Shown piece by piece: positions 35,464 to 45,294 of a DNA stretch of 64,000 nucleotides. The notes beneath the pieces are model-generated. The model had not been told where the DNA came from. It saw only the letters and a list, made by a program, of their open reading frames with translations, and did no database searches. How positions within the stretch are numbered: position 1 is the stretch's first letter; every line of letters starts with the position of its first letter. This DNA is from Alloalcanivorax gelatiniphagus (GTDB lineage: Bacteria > Pseudomonadota > Gammaproteobacteria > Pseudomonadales > Alcanivoracaceae). The stretch is from NCBI RefSeq assembly GCF_005938655.1, contig NZ_VCQT01000027.1:62001-126000 (forward strand). Direction: 5' to 3'. Made by a program: the position numbers and the translations under genes.

Positions 35464-36523
35464 ACTGCAAACCCACGGGGTGCGCCTGAACGATCCGGAC
35501 GCCGGCGCCCCCAGCCGGCGCGGTGGCGCCGGCCCGTCCGACCACAAGGCGGTGGAAATCGGCGGCCGGGTGGTGATGGTTCCGGTGCACACCGCCGGCG
35601 CCGGCACCTCGCCCTATCAGCTGGACGGCGCCCGGGTCACCCGGGGTGGCGAGGAAATCGCGCGCATGGCGTTCACCGACCGGCCGCGCTTCTACGATTT
35701 GAGCACCGCCGACGGCGTGCCCTATTCCCATATCGCCACCCTGCACGGCAAGGACGTGCTCGCCACCACCGTGATGCAGACCTGCATCCGCTATAACAAC
35801 CGCAAGGTGTCCTGCCAGTTCTGCGCCATCGGCCAGTCCCTGGAAGAGGGCCGCACCATCGCCCACAAAACCCCGGCGCAACTGGCGGAGGTGGCCAAGG
35901 CGGCGGTGGAACTGGACGGCGTCCGGCATATGGTGATGACCACCGGCACCCCCAACCTGGAGGATCGCGGCGCCAAGGTGCTGTGCGACAGCGCCGCCGC
36001 CGTGCGCGCCGCCGTGGACCTGCCGATCCAGGGCCAGTGCGAGCCGCCGGACGACCGGGCCTGGTTCCGGCGGCTGCACGACAGCGGCATCGACAGCCTG
36101 GGCATGCACCTGGAAATCGCCACCCCGGCGCTGCGCGAAAAGATCATGCCCAGCAAGGCGTCGATCAGCGTGGAACAGTACCTGGAGGCGTTCGCCGACG
36201 CGGTGGCGGTGTTCGGCCGGGGCCAGGTGAGCACCTATCTGCTGGCCGGCCTGGGTGACAGCGTGGAAGACACCCTGGCCCTGTGCCAGCGGCTGGTGGC
36301 CCTGGGGGTGTACCCGTTCGTGGTGCCGTTCGTGCCCATTTCCGGCACGCCGCTTGAGCACCACCCCTCGCCCTCGGCGGACCATATGCGGCGCATCCTG
36401 GAGCCCCTGGGCGCCCTGCTGCGCGACGGCGGGCTGCGCTCGGCGGACATCAAGGCCGGCTGCGGCCGCTGCGGCGCCTGCTCATCCCTGTCCGCCTTCG
36501 AGGATGCGGAGCAGACCCTATGA
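35420..36523 (+). CDS. MSMEG_0568 family radical SAM protein (Nit1C)
   Basis: A 367-residue radical SAM enzyme of the Nit1C cluster. The cluster cysteines are Cys122, Cys132 and Cys135 (CX9CX2C), not the canonical CX3CX2C. A second CX2CX2C motif (Cys348, 351, 354) at the C-terminus may hold another metal cluster. GEPPDD-like and biotin-synthase-like segments occur between. ATG 35420 is preferred because GGAG at 35407 is nine bases away; ATG 35414 is also in frame. It overlaps the nitrilase end, indicating coupling. Reaction unknown. Confidence 0.9.
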   Translation: MSANTPLSYRQLLNELQTHGVRLNDPDAGAPSRRGGAGPSDHKAVEIGGRVVMVPVHTAGAGTSPYQLDGARVTRGGEEIARMAFTDRPRFYDLSTADGVPYSHIATLHGKDVLATTVMQTCIRYNNRKVSCQFCAIGQSLEEGRTIAHKTPAQLAEVAKAAVELDGVRHMVMTTGTPNLEDRGAKVLCDSAAAVRAAVDLPIQGQCEPPDDRAWFRRLHDSGIDSLGMHLEIATPALREKIMPSKASISVEQYLEAFADAVAVFGRGQVSTYLLAGLGDSVEDTLALCQRLVALGVYPFVVPFVPISGTPLEHHPSPSADHMRRILEPLGALLRDGGLRSADIKAGCGRCGACSSLSAFEDAEQTL

Positions 36524-37062
36524 TCCTGGAGCCGGTAACCCCGTTTCGCAGCCGCGAGTACGCGGTGAAGCTGACCTCCGAGGCCTGGGAATACCAGGCC
36601 GCCCGCGACCTGCGTCGCCGGGTGTTCTGCCAGGAGCAGGGCCTGTTCGAGGGCGACGACGGCGACCCGCTGGACCGCCAGGCGCTGACCATCGTGGCAC
36701 TGGCCTACGTGGCCGGCGGCCCGGACGAGGTGGTCGGCACGGTGCGCATCCACAGCGACCGGCCGGGCATCTGGTACGGCTCGCGGCTGGCGGTGGCGCG
36801 GGGCTACCGACGCGATGCGCACCTGGGCAGCGCCCTGATCCGGCTGGCGGTGGGCAGCGCCCGGGCACGCGGCTGCGAGTCCTTCTTCGCCCAGGTGCAG
36901 GCCGCCAACGAGGCCCTGTTTCGCGGCCTGCACTGGGACAGCCTGCGGCCGATCAGCCTGCACGGCCGCGACCATGTGCTGATGCGCGCCCGGCTGTCCC
37001 ACTATCCGCCCCTGCCGGACGGCCGGCTGCCCTTGCTGGCCACCGGCCGGCGGGCATCCTGA
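36520..37062 (+). CDS. MSMEG_0567/Sll0786 family GNAT acetyltransferase (Nit1C)
   Basis: A 180-residue GNAT-fold protein: AARDLRRRVFCQEQGLFEGDDGD near the start resembles the N-acylhomoserine-lactone/GNAT entry; SRLAVARGYRRDAHLGSALIRLAVG is the acetyl-CoA loop. ATG overlaps the radical SAM stop (ATGA). It is the conserved acetyltransferase member of the Nit1C group; substrate unknown. Confidence 0.9.
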   Translation: MILEPVTPFRSREYAVKLTSEAWEYQAARDLRRRVFCQEQGLFEGDDGDPLDRQALTIVALAYVAGGPDEVVGTVRIHSDRPGIWYGSRLAVARGYRRDAHLGSALIRLAVGSARARGCESFFAQVQAANEALFRGLHWDSLRPISLHGRDHVLMRARLSHYPPLPDGRLPLLATGRRAS

Positions 37063-37072
37063 GGAGGCCGGC

Positions 37073-38068
37073 ATGGGCCTGGACACCCTGATCACCAACC
37101 TGCGCGCCGCCCCGGCGTTCGCCCACAAGGCCGACATCCAGCCGGTGATGGCGGGCCTGGCGGGCCTGGACAGTGGCCACCTGCCGCTGGGCGACGACGC
37201 CGCCGCCCTGTCTGATGGCGACGGCTTCCTGCTGATGGCCATGGAAGGTTTCGTCAACGAATTCGTGGCCGCCGAGCCGTTTTTCGCCGGCTACTGCGGC
37301 GTCATGGTCAATGTGGGCGACATCGCCGCCATGGGCGGCCGGCCCCTGGCGGTCACCGACGCCCTGTGGAGCCGGGGCGACCACCAGGGCGGCGAGATCC
37401 TGGCCGGGCTGCGCGAGGCGGCGGGCAAATACGGCGTACCCCTGGTGGGTGGCCACAGCAACGGCCACTGCGACCGGCCGCAACTGTCGGTGGCGATCCT
37501 GGGCCGGGCGCGGGCGCTGCTCACCAGTTTCGATGCCCGCCCCGGCGACACCCTGCTGGTGGCCTGCGACCTGCGCGGCGGCTTCCGCCCCGTGGGCGAC
37601 AACTGGGACGCCAGCAGCGACGCTCCCGGCGCGCGCCTGCGCGGCGACCTAGAGATTCTGCCCGGCCTGGCGGAAGACCGCCTGTGCCGGGCCGGCAAGG
37701 ACATCTCCATGGCCGGCCCGGTGGGCACCGCCCTGATGCTGCTGGAAGCCTCCGGCGTGGGCGCGGTGCTGGATCTGGACGCCCTGCCCCGCCCCACCGG
37801 CGTGCCCCTGGAGCGCTGGCTGCGCACCTTCCCCAGCTATGGCTTCGTGCTGTCGGTGGCGCCGGGCCATGTGGCCGCGGTGCGGCGCCGTTTCCAGGCC
37901 CGCGATCTGGCGGTGGCCGAGGTCGGCCGGGTCACCGCCGGCGGCACCCTGGAGCTGACCCTGGACGGCCAGCGGCGGCCCTTCTGGGACCACCGGGCCA
38001 CCCCTTACCTGGGCCGCGCCCGCCGCGACCCCGAACCTTCCCGACATCAAGGAGGTCATCATGCCTGA
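37073..38068 (+). CDS. Sll0787 family AIR synthase-related protein (Nit1C)
   Basis: A 331-residue protein with an AIR-synthase/PurM-like fold. GDDAAALSDGDGFLLMAMEGFV is the metal/ATP-loop (GDDAA), MVNVGDIAAMGGRPLAVTDALW and GGHSNGH are family segments, and DISMAGPVGTALMLLEASGVGAVLDLD follows in the C-terminal half. Related enzymes (PurM, ThiL, SelD, HypE) use ATP to activate a carbonyl or phosphorylate. GGAGG lies before ATG. Its end overlaps the next gene by eight bases. Confidence 0.9.
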   Translation: MGLDTLITNLRAAPAFAHKADIQPVMAGLAGLDSGHLPLGDDAAALSDGDGFLLMAMEGFVNEFVAAEPFFAGYCGVMVNVGDIAAMGGRPLAVTDALWSRGDHQGGEILAGLREAAGKYGVPLVGGHSNGHCDRPQLSVAILGRARALLTSFDARPGDTLLVACDLRGGFRPVGDNWDASSDAPGARLRGDLEILPGLAEDRLCRAGKDISMAGPVGTALMLLEASGVGAVLDLDALPRPTGVPLERWLRTFPSYGFVLSVAPGHVAAVRRRFQARDLAVAEVGRVTAGGTLELTLDGQRRPFWDHRATPYLGRARRDPEPSRHQGGHHA

Positions 38069-38372
38069 AGTGCATTTCAACGTGCGCTGGCCGGACCACA
38101 GCGAACAGCGCTGCTACTCCCCGTCCACCGTGATCCACGATTTTCTGCGCGCCGGCGAGAGTTACCCGCTGGCGGAATTTCTGGCCCTGAGCCGGGACGC
38201 CCTGACCCTGGCCGGCGACCGGGTGGAACAAAAGTACGGTTTCCGCTGCACCAGCGCCGACAGCCAGTTACTGGCGCTGGAAACCCGGGGCCGGCAATTC
38301 GCCGGCCAGGCCGATGCCCGCGTCACCGTGACCCGGGTGGCTGCCGCCACCACCGAGGAGGAACCCTCATGA
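38061..38372 (+). CDS. MSMEG_0570 family nitrogen starvation response protein (Nit1C)
   Basis: A 103-residue protein (MPEVHFNVRWPDHSEQRCYSPSTVIHDF) of a small family restricted, to my knowledge, to Nit1C clusters. The sequence is rich in acidic and aromatic residues in its first half and ends with GQADARVTVTRV. AAGGAGG before the ATG. Overlaps both neighbours, so synthesis is coupled to the PurM-like and flavoprotein partners. Function unknown. Confidence 0.88.
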   Translation: MPEVHFNVRWPDHSEQRCYSPSTVIHDFLRAGESYPLAEFLALSRDALTLAGDRVEQKYGFRCTSADSQLLALETRGRQFAGQADARVTVTRVAAATTEEEPS

Positions 38373-39643
38373 CCTTCGCCAAACGCCATTACCCGGTGAT
38401 CGTGGTGGGCGGCGGCCAGGCCGGCCTGTCCACCAGCTACCTGCTCCAGCAAAGGGATATCGAACACCTGGTGCTGGAGAAACAACAGGCCTTCCACGCC
38501 TGGAAGCAGCAGCGCTGGGACAGCTTCTGCCTGGTCACGCCCAACTGGCAGTGCCGGCTGCCGGACCACCCCTACGACGGCGACGATCCCCATGGTTTCA
38601 TGGTCAAGGACGAAATCGTTGCCTGGATGGAACGTTTCCGCGCGTCCTTCGACCCGCCGCTGATCGAGGGCATCACGGTGCGGGCGGTGCGGGCCCTGCC
38701 GGTGGGCGGTTACCGGCTCGATACCGACCGGGGCCCGCTCACCGCCGACCAGGTGGTGATGGCGATCAGCAGCTACCACCGGCCCAAGGTGCCGGATTAC
38801 GCGCGCCGGCTGCCGGCGCGAATCAAACAGCTGGACGCCTCCGACTACCGCAACCCGGCGGCGCTGCCGGCAGGCCCGGTGCTGGTGGTGGGCACCGGCC
38901 AGTCCGGCTGCCAGATCGCCGAGGACCTGCATCTGGCCGGTCGCCAGGTGCACCTGGCGGTGGGCCCGGCGCCCCGGGTGTCCCGCTTTTACCGGGGCCG
39001 GGACGTGGTGGACTGGCTCGACGATATGGGCCACTACCGGCTGCCGGTGCAGGAACACCTCACCGAGGAACAGGTGCGCGCCAAGGCCAACCACTATGTC
39101 ACCGGCCGCGACGGAGGCCGCGACATCGACCTGCGCCGCTTCGCCCTGGAGGGCATGCGCCTGCACGGGCGGCTGGAAAACATCGAGGCCGGCCAGGCTA
39201 GCTTCGGCGACGACCTGGGCGAAAACCTGGATAAGGCCGATGCCACCAACGCGCGCATCAAGAAAAGCATCGACGACTACATCGCCCGCCAGGGCATCAG
39301 CGCACCCGCGGAGGCGCCCTATGAACCGGTGTGGGAACCGCCCCGGGACCTGGCGCGGGAATTGGATCTGGAAGCGGAAGGCATCACCGCCGTGATCTGG
39401 TGCATCGGCTATGCGCCGGACTTTTCCTGGATCCACGCCCCGGCCTTCGACGCCAGCGGCTATCCGAAGCACCGGCGTGGCGTCACCGCCAGCCCGGGGC
39501 TGTATTTCCTGGGCCTGCCCTGGCTGCACACCTGGGGCTCCGGGCGCATCTACGCCATCGCCGAGGACGCCGAGCACCTGGTGGACCACATCGAAGCGGC
39601 CCGCCTGCCGCTGCGCGAGCAATACCTGGCCGGTATCGCCTGA
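38369..39643 (+). CDS. MSMEG_0569 family flavin-dependent oxidoreductase (Nit1C)
   Basis: A 424-residue flavoprotein monooxygenase-like enzyme: FAD-binding VIVVGGGQAGLSTSYLLQQ at 11-29, a second dinucleotide motif VLVVGTGQSGCQIAEDL near 172, and the C-terminal ASPGLYFLGLPWLHTWGSGR. This is the layout of FAD/NADPH Baeyer-Villiger/N-hydroxylating-type monooxygenases. ATG overlaps the upstream stop (ATGA). It is the last gene; the REP array starts 33 bases later. Substrate unknown. Confidence 0.9.
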   Translation: MTFAKRHYPVIVVGGGQAGLSTSYLLQQRDIEHLVLEKQQAFHAWKQQRWDSFCLVTPNWQCRLPDHPYDGDDPHGFMVKDEIVAWMERFRASFDPPLIEGITVRAVRALPVGGYRLDTDRGPLTADQVVMAISSYHRPKVPDYARRLPARIKQLDASDYRNPAALPAGPVLVVGTGQSGCQIAEDLHLAGRQVHLAVGPAPRVSRFYRGRDVVDWLDDMGHYRLPVQEHLTEEQVRAKANHYVTGRDGGRDIDLRRFALEGMRLHGRLENIEAGQASFGDDLGENLDKADATNARIKKSIDDYIARQGISAPAEAPYEPVWEPPRDLARELDLEAEGITAVIWCIGYAPDFSWIHAPAFDASGYPKHRRGVTASPGLYFLGLPWLHTWGSGRIYAIAEDAEHLVDHIEAARLPLREQYLAGIA

Positions 39644-39675
39644 AAGCGCCCCGCCCCCCCGCGGGTCGGAATGCC

Positions 39676-40272
39676 GTAGGAGCGACTTCAGTCGCGAAAA
39701 AAACGGTGGCGATATCCCCGCGCGCGCATCGCGGCTAAAGCCGCTCCTACCAATGCATAAAAGTAGGAGCGACTTCAGTCGCGAAAAAAGCAGTGGCGAT
39801 ATCCCCGCGCGCGCATCGCGGCTAAAGCCGCTCCTACCAGCGCACAAAAAGTAGGAGCGACTTCAGTCGCGAAAAAAGCAGTGACGATATCCCCGCGCGC
39901 ACATCGCGGCTAAAGCCGCTCCTACCAGCGCACAAAAAGTAGGAGCGACTTCAGTCGCGAAAAAACGGTGGCGATGTCCCCGCCCGCGCATCGCGGCTGA
40001 AGCCGCTCCTACCGGTGCACAAAAGTAGGAGCGACTTTAGTCGCGAAAAAACGGTGTCGATGCCCCCGCCCGCACATCGCGGCTGAAGCCGCTCCTACCA
40101 GTGCACAAAAAGTAGGAGCGACTTCAGTCGCGAAAAAGCGGTGTCGATGTCCCCGCGCGCACATCGCGGCTAAAGCCGCTCCTACCGGTGCACAAAAGTA
40201 GGAGCGACTTCAGTCGCGAAAAAGACGGTGGCGATGTCCCCGCTTGCACATCGCGGCTAAAGCCGCTCCTAC
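39676..40272. repeat. Seven-unit tandem array of paired REP hairpins
   Basis: Seven units begin at 39676, 39763, 39851, 39939, 40025, 40112 and 40198 (period 86-88 bases). Each has GTAGGAGCGACTTCAG-type hairpin, then about 30 bases (AAAAA, GGTGGCGAT-TCCCCG), then the inverse hairpin CGGCTAAAGCCGCTCCTAC. Every hairpin is an imperfect palindrome. Units are nearly identical, differing at spacer positions. A degenerate eighth start is visible at about 40283. The array separates the converging Nit1C and fadAB operons. Confidence 0.95.
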
Positions 40273-40307
40273 CGGTGCATAAAAAGCAGGGGCGAGTCGG
40301 AGCGTAC

Positions 40308-40336
40308 AAAAAAGCCCCGCCTTGCGGCGGGGCTTT
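40308..40336 (-). terminator. Rho-independent terminator of the fadAB operon
   Basis: On the minus strand the stem AAAGCCCCGCC/GGCGGGGCTTT with a GCAA tetraloop is followed by a T run (40313-40308). It lies 24 bases past the fadB stop. The reverse strand also forms the hairpin with fewer T. Confidence 0.88.
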
Positions 40337-40360
40337 CGGGTAGCGGAACAGGCTCTGTGG

Positions 40361-42520
40361 TTATTTGAAAATTTCGCCTTTTTCCGCTTTTTCCACCAGC
40401 AGCTTCGGCGGCGTGAAACGCTCACCGTAGGTGTTGGCCAACTCCTGGGCACGGGCCACGAAGCCGCGCAAGCCGTCTTGGTACTGGTTCATGTACTGAA
40501 CCACACCGCCGGTCCAGGCCGGGAAGCCGATGCCGAAGATGGAGCCGATGTTGGTGTCGCCCACCGAATCGATCACCCCTTCCTCGAAGCACTTCACCGT
40601 CTCGATGGCCTCGGCGAACATCATGCGCTCCTGCATGTCCTGGAACGGAATCGCCTCCCGGGCCGGGAACTGCTCTTTCAGGCCCGGCCACAGGTGCGCT
40701 TTTCCGCCTTCCGGATAGTCGTAGAAGCCCTTGCCGTCCAGTTTGCCCGGGCGGTCCAGCTCGTTGACCATTTTCTCCATCACCGCCAGGGCCGGGTGTT
40801 GGCGGGCTTCACCGCCGCCCTGCTCGGCGGCTTGCTTGTACTCACCGGCGATCTTCAGGGACAGCTTCATGTTGATCTCATCGATCAGCTTGAGCGCGCC
40901 CACCGGGTAGCCGGCCTGGGTGGCGGCCTGCTCCACGGAGTTGGCGTTCTGCCCTTCACCGACCATGGCGATGGCCTCGTTGATAAAGGTGCCGATCACC
41001 CGGCTGGTGAAGAAGCCCCGGGAATCGTGCACCACGATCGGGGTCTTCTTGATCTGCAGGGTGTAGTCGAACACCTTGGCCAGCACTTCGTCGCTGGTGT
41101 TCTTGCCACGGATGATTTCCACCAGCGGCATTTTGTCCACCGGGCTGAAGAAGTGGATACCGATAAAGTTGTCCTGGTTTTTCACGCCCTCGGCCAGGCC
41201 AGTGATCGGCAGCGTGGAGGTGTTGGAGCCGAGCACCGCGTCCGGATTGACCACGTCCTCGATTTCCTGGAACACCTTATGCTTGAGTTCGGTGTTCTCG
41301 AACACCGCCTCGATCACGAAGTCCACGCCTTCCAGATCCTTGGCGTCGGCGGCCGGGGTGATGCGCGCCAGAATTTCTTCTTTCTTCTCCTTGCTCATCT
41401 TGCCCTTGGACACTTCCTTGTCGAGCAGCTTCTCGGAGTAGGCCTTGCCCTTCTCCGCGTTCTCCATGGAAACGTCCTTGAGCACCACCTGGGCGCCGGA
41501 GCGGGCGGTGACGTAGGCAATGCCCGCGCCCATCATGCCGGCGCCCAGCACCGCCACTTTTTCGGCTTTGTACTTGGGCACGTCCTTGGGACGGCTGGCG
41601 CCGGCGTTGATCGCCTGCAGGTTGAAGAAGAAGGCGTTGATCATGTTCTTCGCCACCTGGCTGCGCGCCAGTTCCACGAAGTAGCGACCTTCGATGGTGA
41701 GGGCGTCGTCGAAGCCCACCTGGGCGCCTTCCACGGCGGCGGCCATGATGTTGCGCGGCGCCGGATAGTTGGCGCCCTTGAGCTGCTTGCGCAGGTTGGC
41801 CGGGAACGCCGGCAGGTTCTGGGCGAACGCCGGGGTGCTCGGGGTGCCGCCGGGAATCTTGTAGCCTTTTTCGTCCCAGGGCTGTTTGGCTTTCGGGTTG
41901 GCCTTGATCCACTCCCGGGCCTTGGCCAGCATCGCCTCTTCGCTGTCGGCGATGTCGTCGATGATGCCCACGGATTTGGCTTTTTCCACTTTCAGCCGCT
42001 GGCCCTGCATCAGCACCTGCATCAGGGCGTTCTGGATGCCCAGCATGCGCACCGTGCGCACCACGCCGCCGGCGCCGGGCAGCAGGCCCAGGGTCACCTC
42101 GGGAAAGCCGAACTGGGCTTTCGGGTTGTTGAGCGCCACCCGGTGGTGGCAGGCCAGGGCGATTTCCAGGCCACCGCCCAGAGCGGTGCCGTTGAGTGCC
42201 GCCACCACCGGTTTACCCAGGGTTTCCAGGCGACGCAGCTGGGCCTTGCCGGCTTCCACGCCCTTGGCGAATTCCGGGGCGTTTTCCTTGGTGACCTTGG
42301 CCAGGTCACGCAGGTCGCCACCGGCGAAGAAGGTGCTCTTGGCGGAGGTGATGATCACCCCGGCGATGTTGTCCTTCTCTTTTTCCAGACGGCTTACCGT
42401 TTCTTCCATGGAGCGCATGTAGCGCTCGTTCATGGTGTTCGCGGATTGCTGGGGATCGTCCAGGATCAGGGTGACGATGTTGTCCGCGTCCTGTTCCCAG
42501 CGGATAGTCGATTCAGTCAT
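40361..42520 (-). CDS. fadB: Enoyl-CoA hydratase/3-hydroxyacyl-CoA dehydrogenase (FadB-like)
   Basis: A 719-residue bifunctional beta-oxidation protein. The N-terminal crotonase domain shows FAGGDLRDL, GTALGGGLEIALACHHRVA and LGLLPGAGGVVRTVRMLG; the dehydrogenase part has the NAD motif VAVLGAGMMGAGIAYV (about 327) and HFFSPVDKMPLVEIIRG with its catalytic histidine. It converts enoyl-CoA to 3-ketoacyl-CoA, then passes it to the thiolase encoded 22 bases upstream. GGAGAG precedes the ATG. The form is close to a single-chain FadJ/FadB of Pseudomonadales rather than E. coli FadB. Confidence 0.93.
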   Translation of the reverse strand: MTESTIRWEQDADNIVTLILDDPQQSANTMNERYMRSMEETVSRLEKEKDNIAGVIITSAKSTFFAGGDLRDLAKVTKENAPEFAKGVEAGKAQLRRLETLGKPVVAALNGTALGGGLEIALACHHRVALNNPKAQFGFPEVTLGLLPGAGGVVRTVRMLGIQNALMQVLMQGQRLKVEKAKSVGIIDDIADSEEAMLAKAREWIKANPKAKQPWDEKGYKIPGGTPSTPAFAQNLPAFPANLRKQLKGANYPAPRNIMAAAVEGAQVGFDDALTIEGRYFVELARSQVAKNMINAFFFNLQAINAGASRPKDVPKYKAEKVAVLGAGMMGAGIAYVTARSGAQVVLKDVSMENAEKGKAYSEKLLDKEVSKGKMSKEKKEEILARITPAADAKDLEGVDFVIEAVFENTELKHKVFQEIEDVVNPDAVLGSNTSTLPITGLAEGVKNQDNFIGIHFFSPVDKMPLVEIIRGKNTSDEVLAKVFDYTLQIKKTPIVVHDSRGFFTSRVIGTFINEAIAMVGEGQNANSVEQAATQAGYPVGALKLIDEINMKLSLKIAGEYKQAAEQGGGEARQHPALAVMEKMVNELDRPGKLDGKGFYDYPEGGKAHLWPGLKEQFPAREAIPFQDMQERMMFAEAIETVKCFEEGVIDSVGDTNIGSIFGIGFPAWTGGVVQYMNQYQDGLRGFVARAQELANTYGERFTPPKLLVEKAEKGEIFK

Positions 42521-42542
42521 GGTGTTCTCTCCGTTGGGTCCG

Positions 42543-43754
<1,212 letters not shown>

Positions 43755-44064
43755 GTAACCTTTCCTCTCGCCTTGGGCAGTGACCGGTGCGGGGCAGGAT
43801 CGGCCCGGAGGCACCGGCGTCGGTGAAAAGCAGACCGCCAGGGTGCCCCAGGGCCGGGGCGGCGGCAATGACGGGACCGCTCAGGGGGGCTGAGCGGAAC
43901 GGCCAGCGCCTGGATCATCGCGGCTGAAGCCGCTCCTACAACACCCGCCCACCCGCATCCGCCCCCCGTAGGAGCGGCTTCAGCCGCGATCCGGGGCGCA
44001 TCGGCCATTGCAAGCGGCCCGGCACGGCCCCAGGGTATCCGGCAAACCGTAACAGGAGACCCCC
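43755..44064. other. 310-base divergent region with one REP pair
   Basis: Lies between the starts of fadA (minus) and the GST-like gene (plus), so it should hold both promoters; I could not pick confident -35/-10 boxes. It contains an inverted REP pair at 43917-43939 and 43968-43990. No gene is apparent. Confidence 0.6.
43917..43990. repeat. Inverted REP pair between fadA and GST-like gene
   Basis: Two copies of the REP hairpin (CGGCTGAAGCCGCTCCTAC and GTAGGAGCGGCTTCAG) in inverted order with a 28-base spacer, the same family as the 39676 array but with the GGCT/AGCC stem variant. Confidence 0.9.
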
Positions 44065-44817
44065 ATGCATTCCCTGGACGTAGCCCGTTCCCTGGCTTCT
44101 TCCCTGGCCCAGCAGGGCCGCGGCATCGCTACCCGCCCGGCGGCCCGGCAACCGGCGGAGCCGCTGGAACTGTACGATATGGAAGGCTGCCCGTTCTGCC
44201 GGCTGGTGCGCGAAGCGCTCACCGATCTGGACCTGGACGCACTGATCTACCCCTGCCCCAAGGGCGGTGACCGCTACCGGCCGCTGGTGGAAAGGCTCGG
44301 CGGCAAGCAGCTGTTCCCCTACCTGATGGACCCGAACACCGGCGTGGCGCTGTACGAATCCGCCGACATCATCGACTACCTGTACCGGGAATACGGCCAG
44401 CGCCCCGCCCCCGGCGGCTGGCGCCTGCGCGCCCGCACCGCCGCCTCGGTGGCGGCCTCCCTGCCCCGCGCCGGCCACGGCCTGCGGGCCCGCGACGCGG
44501 AGGTGCCCGAGCAGCCGCTGATCCTGTATTCCTTCGAGGGCAGCCCGTTCGCCCGGCTGGTGCGGGAGCGGCTGTGCGAGCTGCAATTGCCCTATCTGGT
44601 GCGCCAGTGCGGCCGCGACCAATGGCAGGACTGGGTGCTGCCGCCGATGCGCAAAGCGCTGGAAATGGAGTACCTGCCCACCCAGCGCCACCGCCAGGAA
44701 CTGATGGCCCGGGCCGGCCGTGTGTCAGTGCCCTACCTGATCGATCCCAACACCGGCGAGGAGCTGTTCGAGTCCGAACGCATCGTGGCCTATTTACAGG
44801 CCCGTTACGGCCGTTAA
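44065..44817 (+). CDS. Tandem glutaredoxin/GST N-terminal-like protein
   Basis: A 250-residue protein with two thioredoxin-like halves. The first (34-110) has the redox motif GCPFCRLVREAL (Cys42, Cys45) and FPYLMDPNTGVALYESADIIDYL. The second (152-250) repeats the pattern as GSPFARLVRERL, where both cysteines are replaced, and SVPYLIDPNTGEELFESERIVAYL. It resembles GST_N-type disulfide proteins. One half is likely redox-inactive. AGGAG lies before the ATG at 44065. Substrate unknown. Confidence 0.85.
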   Translation: MHSLDVARSLASSLAQQGRGIATRPAARQPAEPLELYDMEGCPFCRLVREALTDLDLDALIYPCPKGGDRYRPLVERLGGKQLFPYLMDPNTGVALYESADIIDYLYREYGQRPAPGGWRLRARTAASVAASLPRAGHGLRARDAEVPEQPLILYSFEGSPFARLVRERLCELQLPYLVRQCGRDQWQDWVLPPMRKALEMEYLPTQRHRQELMARAGRVSVPYLIDPNTGEELFESERIVAYLQARYGR

Positions 44818-44915
44818 AAAAGGTGAGCGGGCACCTTCTCGGCGTGCGGATTCGATGCTATATAGGGGTTGGGAGCCCGCTCCCGTCCACAACCCAGCTT
44901 AAAGAGTAGTGAACA

Positions 44916-45083
44916 ATGAGTCGTCGCCAATTTGATGACTACGACGCCCGCGAGTGGGAAGAAGACCACCTGCGCGTCAGCAAGGAACGCCGTAAACGGG
45001 AAGCCAAAAAACAACGGCACCACCTCGATGACGAGGAAGCCGTGCCACAGGGCCGCTCCCGCCCCCAACGCCAGCCGCACTAA
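44916..45083 (+). CDS. Small highly charged hypothetical protein (55 aa)
   Basis: ATG 44916 to TAA 45081-45083 encodes 55 residues (MSRRQFDDYDAREWEEDH start), with acidic first third then KERRKREAKKQR and a basic, Pro/Arg/Gln tail. GAGTAG before the ATG is a weak Shine-Dalgarno; GCTATATAGG at about 44857 could be a -10. Such charged small proteins are frequent in Pseudomonadales but I cannot name a family. The codon use matches neighbours and the frame is not a shadow of another gene. Confidence 0.6.
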   Translation: MSRRQFDDYDAREWEEDHLRVSKERRKREAKKQRHHLDDEEAVPQGRSRPQRQPH

Positions 45084-45192
45084 CCCGCGTTCCGCCGGCC
45101 CGCCCGGAGTAGCCCAATCTGCTCCGCGCTTTGTTTGGTTCGTTCCGTTGCGGCGGGGAATCAAGGCGGGGTGCTTTTATCCGGAACGCGGG
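45084..45192. repeat. 11-base inverted repeat flanking an intergenic segment
   Basis: CCCGCGTTCCG at 45084-45094 and its exact complement CGGAACGCGGG at 45182-45192 enclose 87 bases between the small gene and smrA. Flanking GC-rich bases do not extend the match. Confidence 0.6.
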
Positions 45193-45294
45193 CCCGGGCG
45201 GCCCTCTGTTGTTTGCTCATGGTTTTCCCGGGATGCCAGCGGCCCCCGGGATTGCTACTATTTCCGACCAGAACGCGTTGCGAGGAGAGGAGCC

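Noticed and set aside
39676-40272. CRISPR-like array
   Set aside because: Units are 86-88 bases with nearly identical spacers and hairpin ends; there are no cas genes. It is a REP array.
44820-44837. Hairpin AAGGTG/CACCTT beside a T run on the minus strand as a terminator
   Set aside because: No minus-strand gene ends there, and the stem has only six pairs; on the plus strand it lacks the T run.
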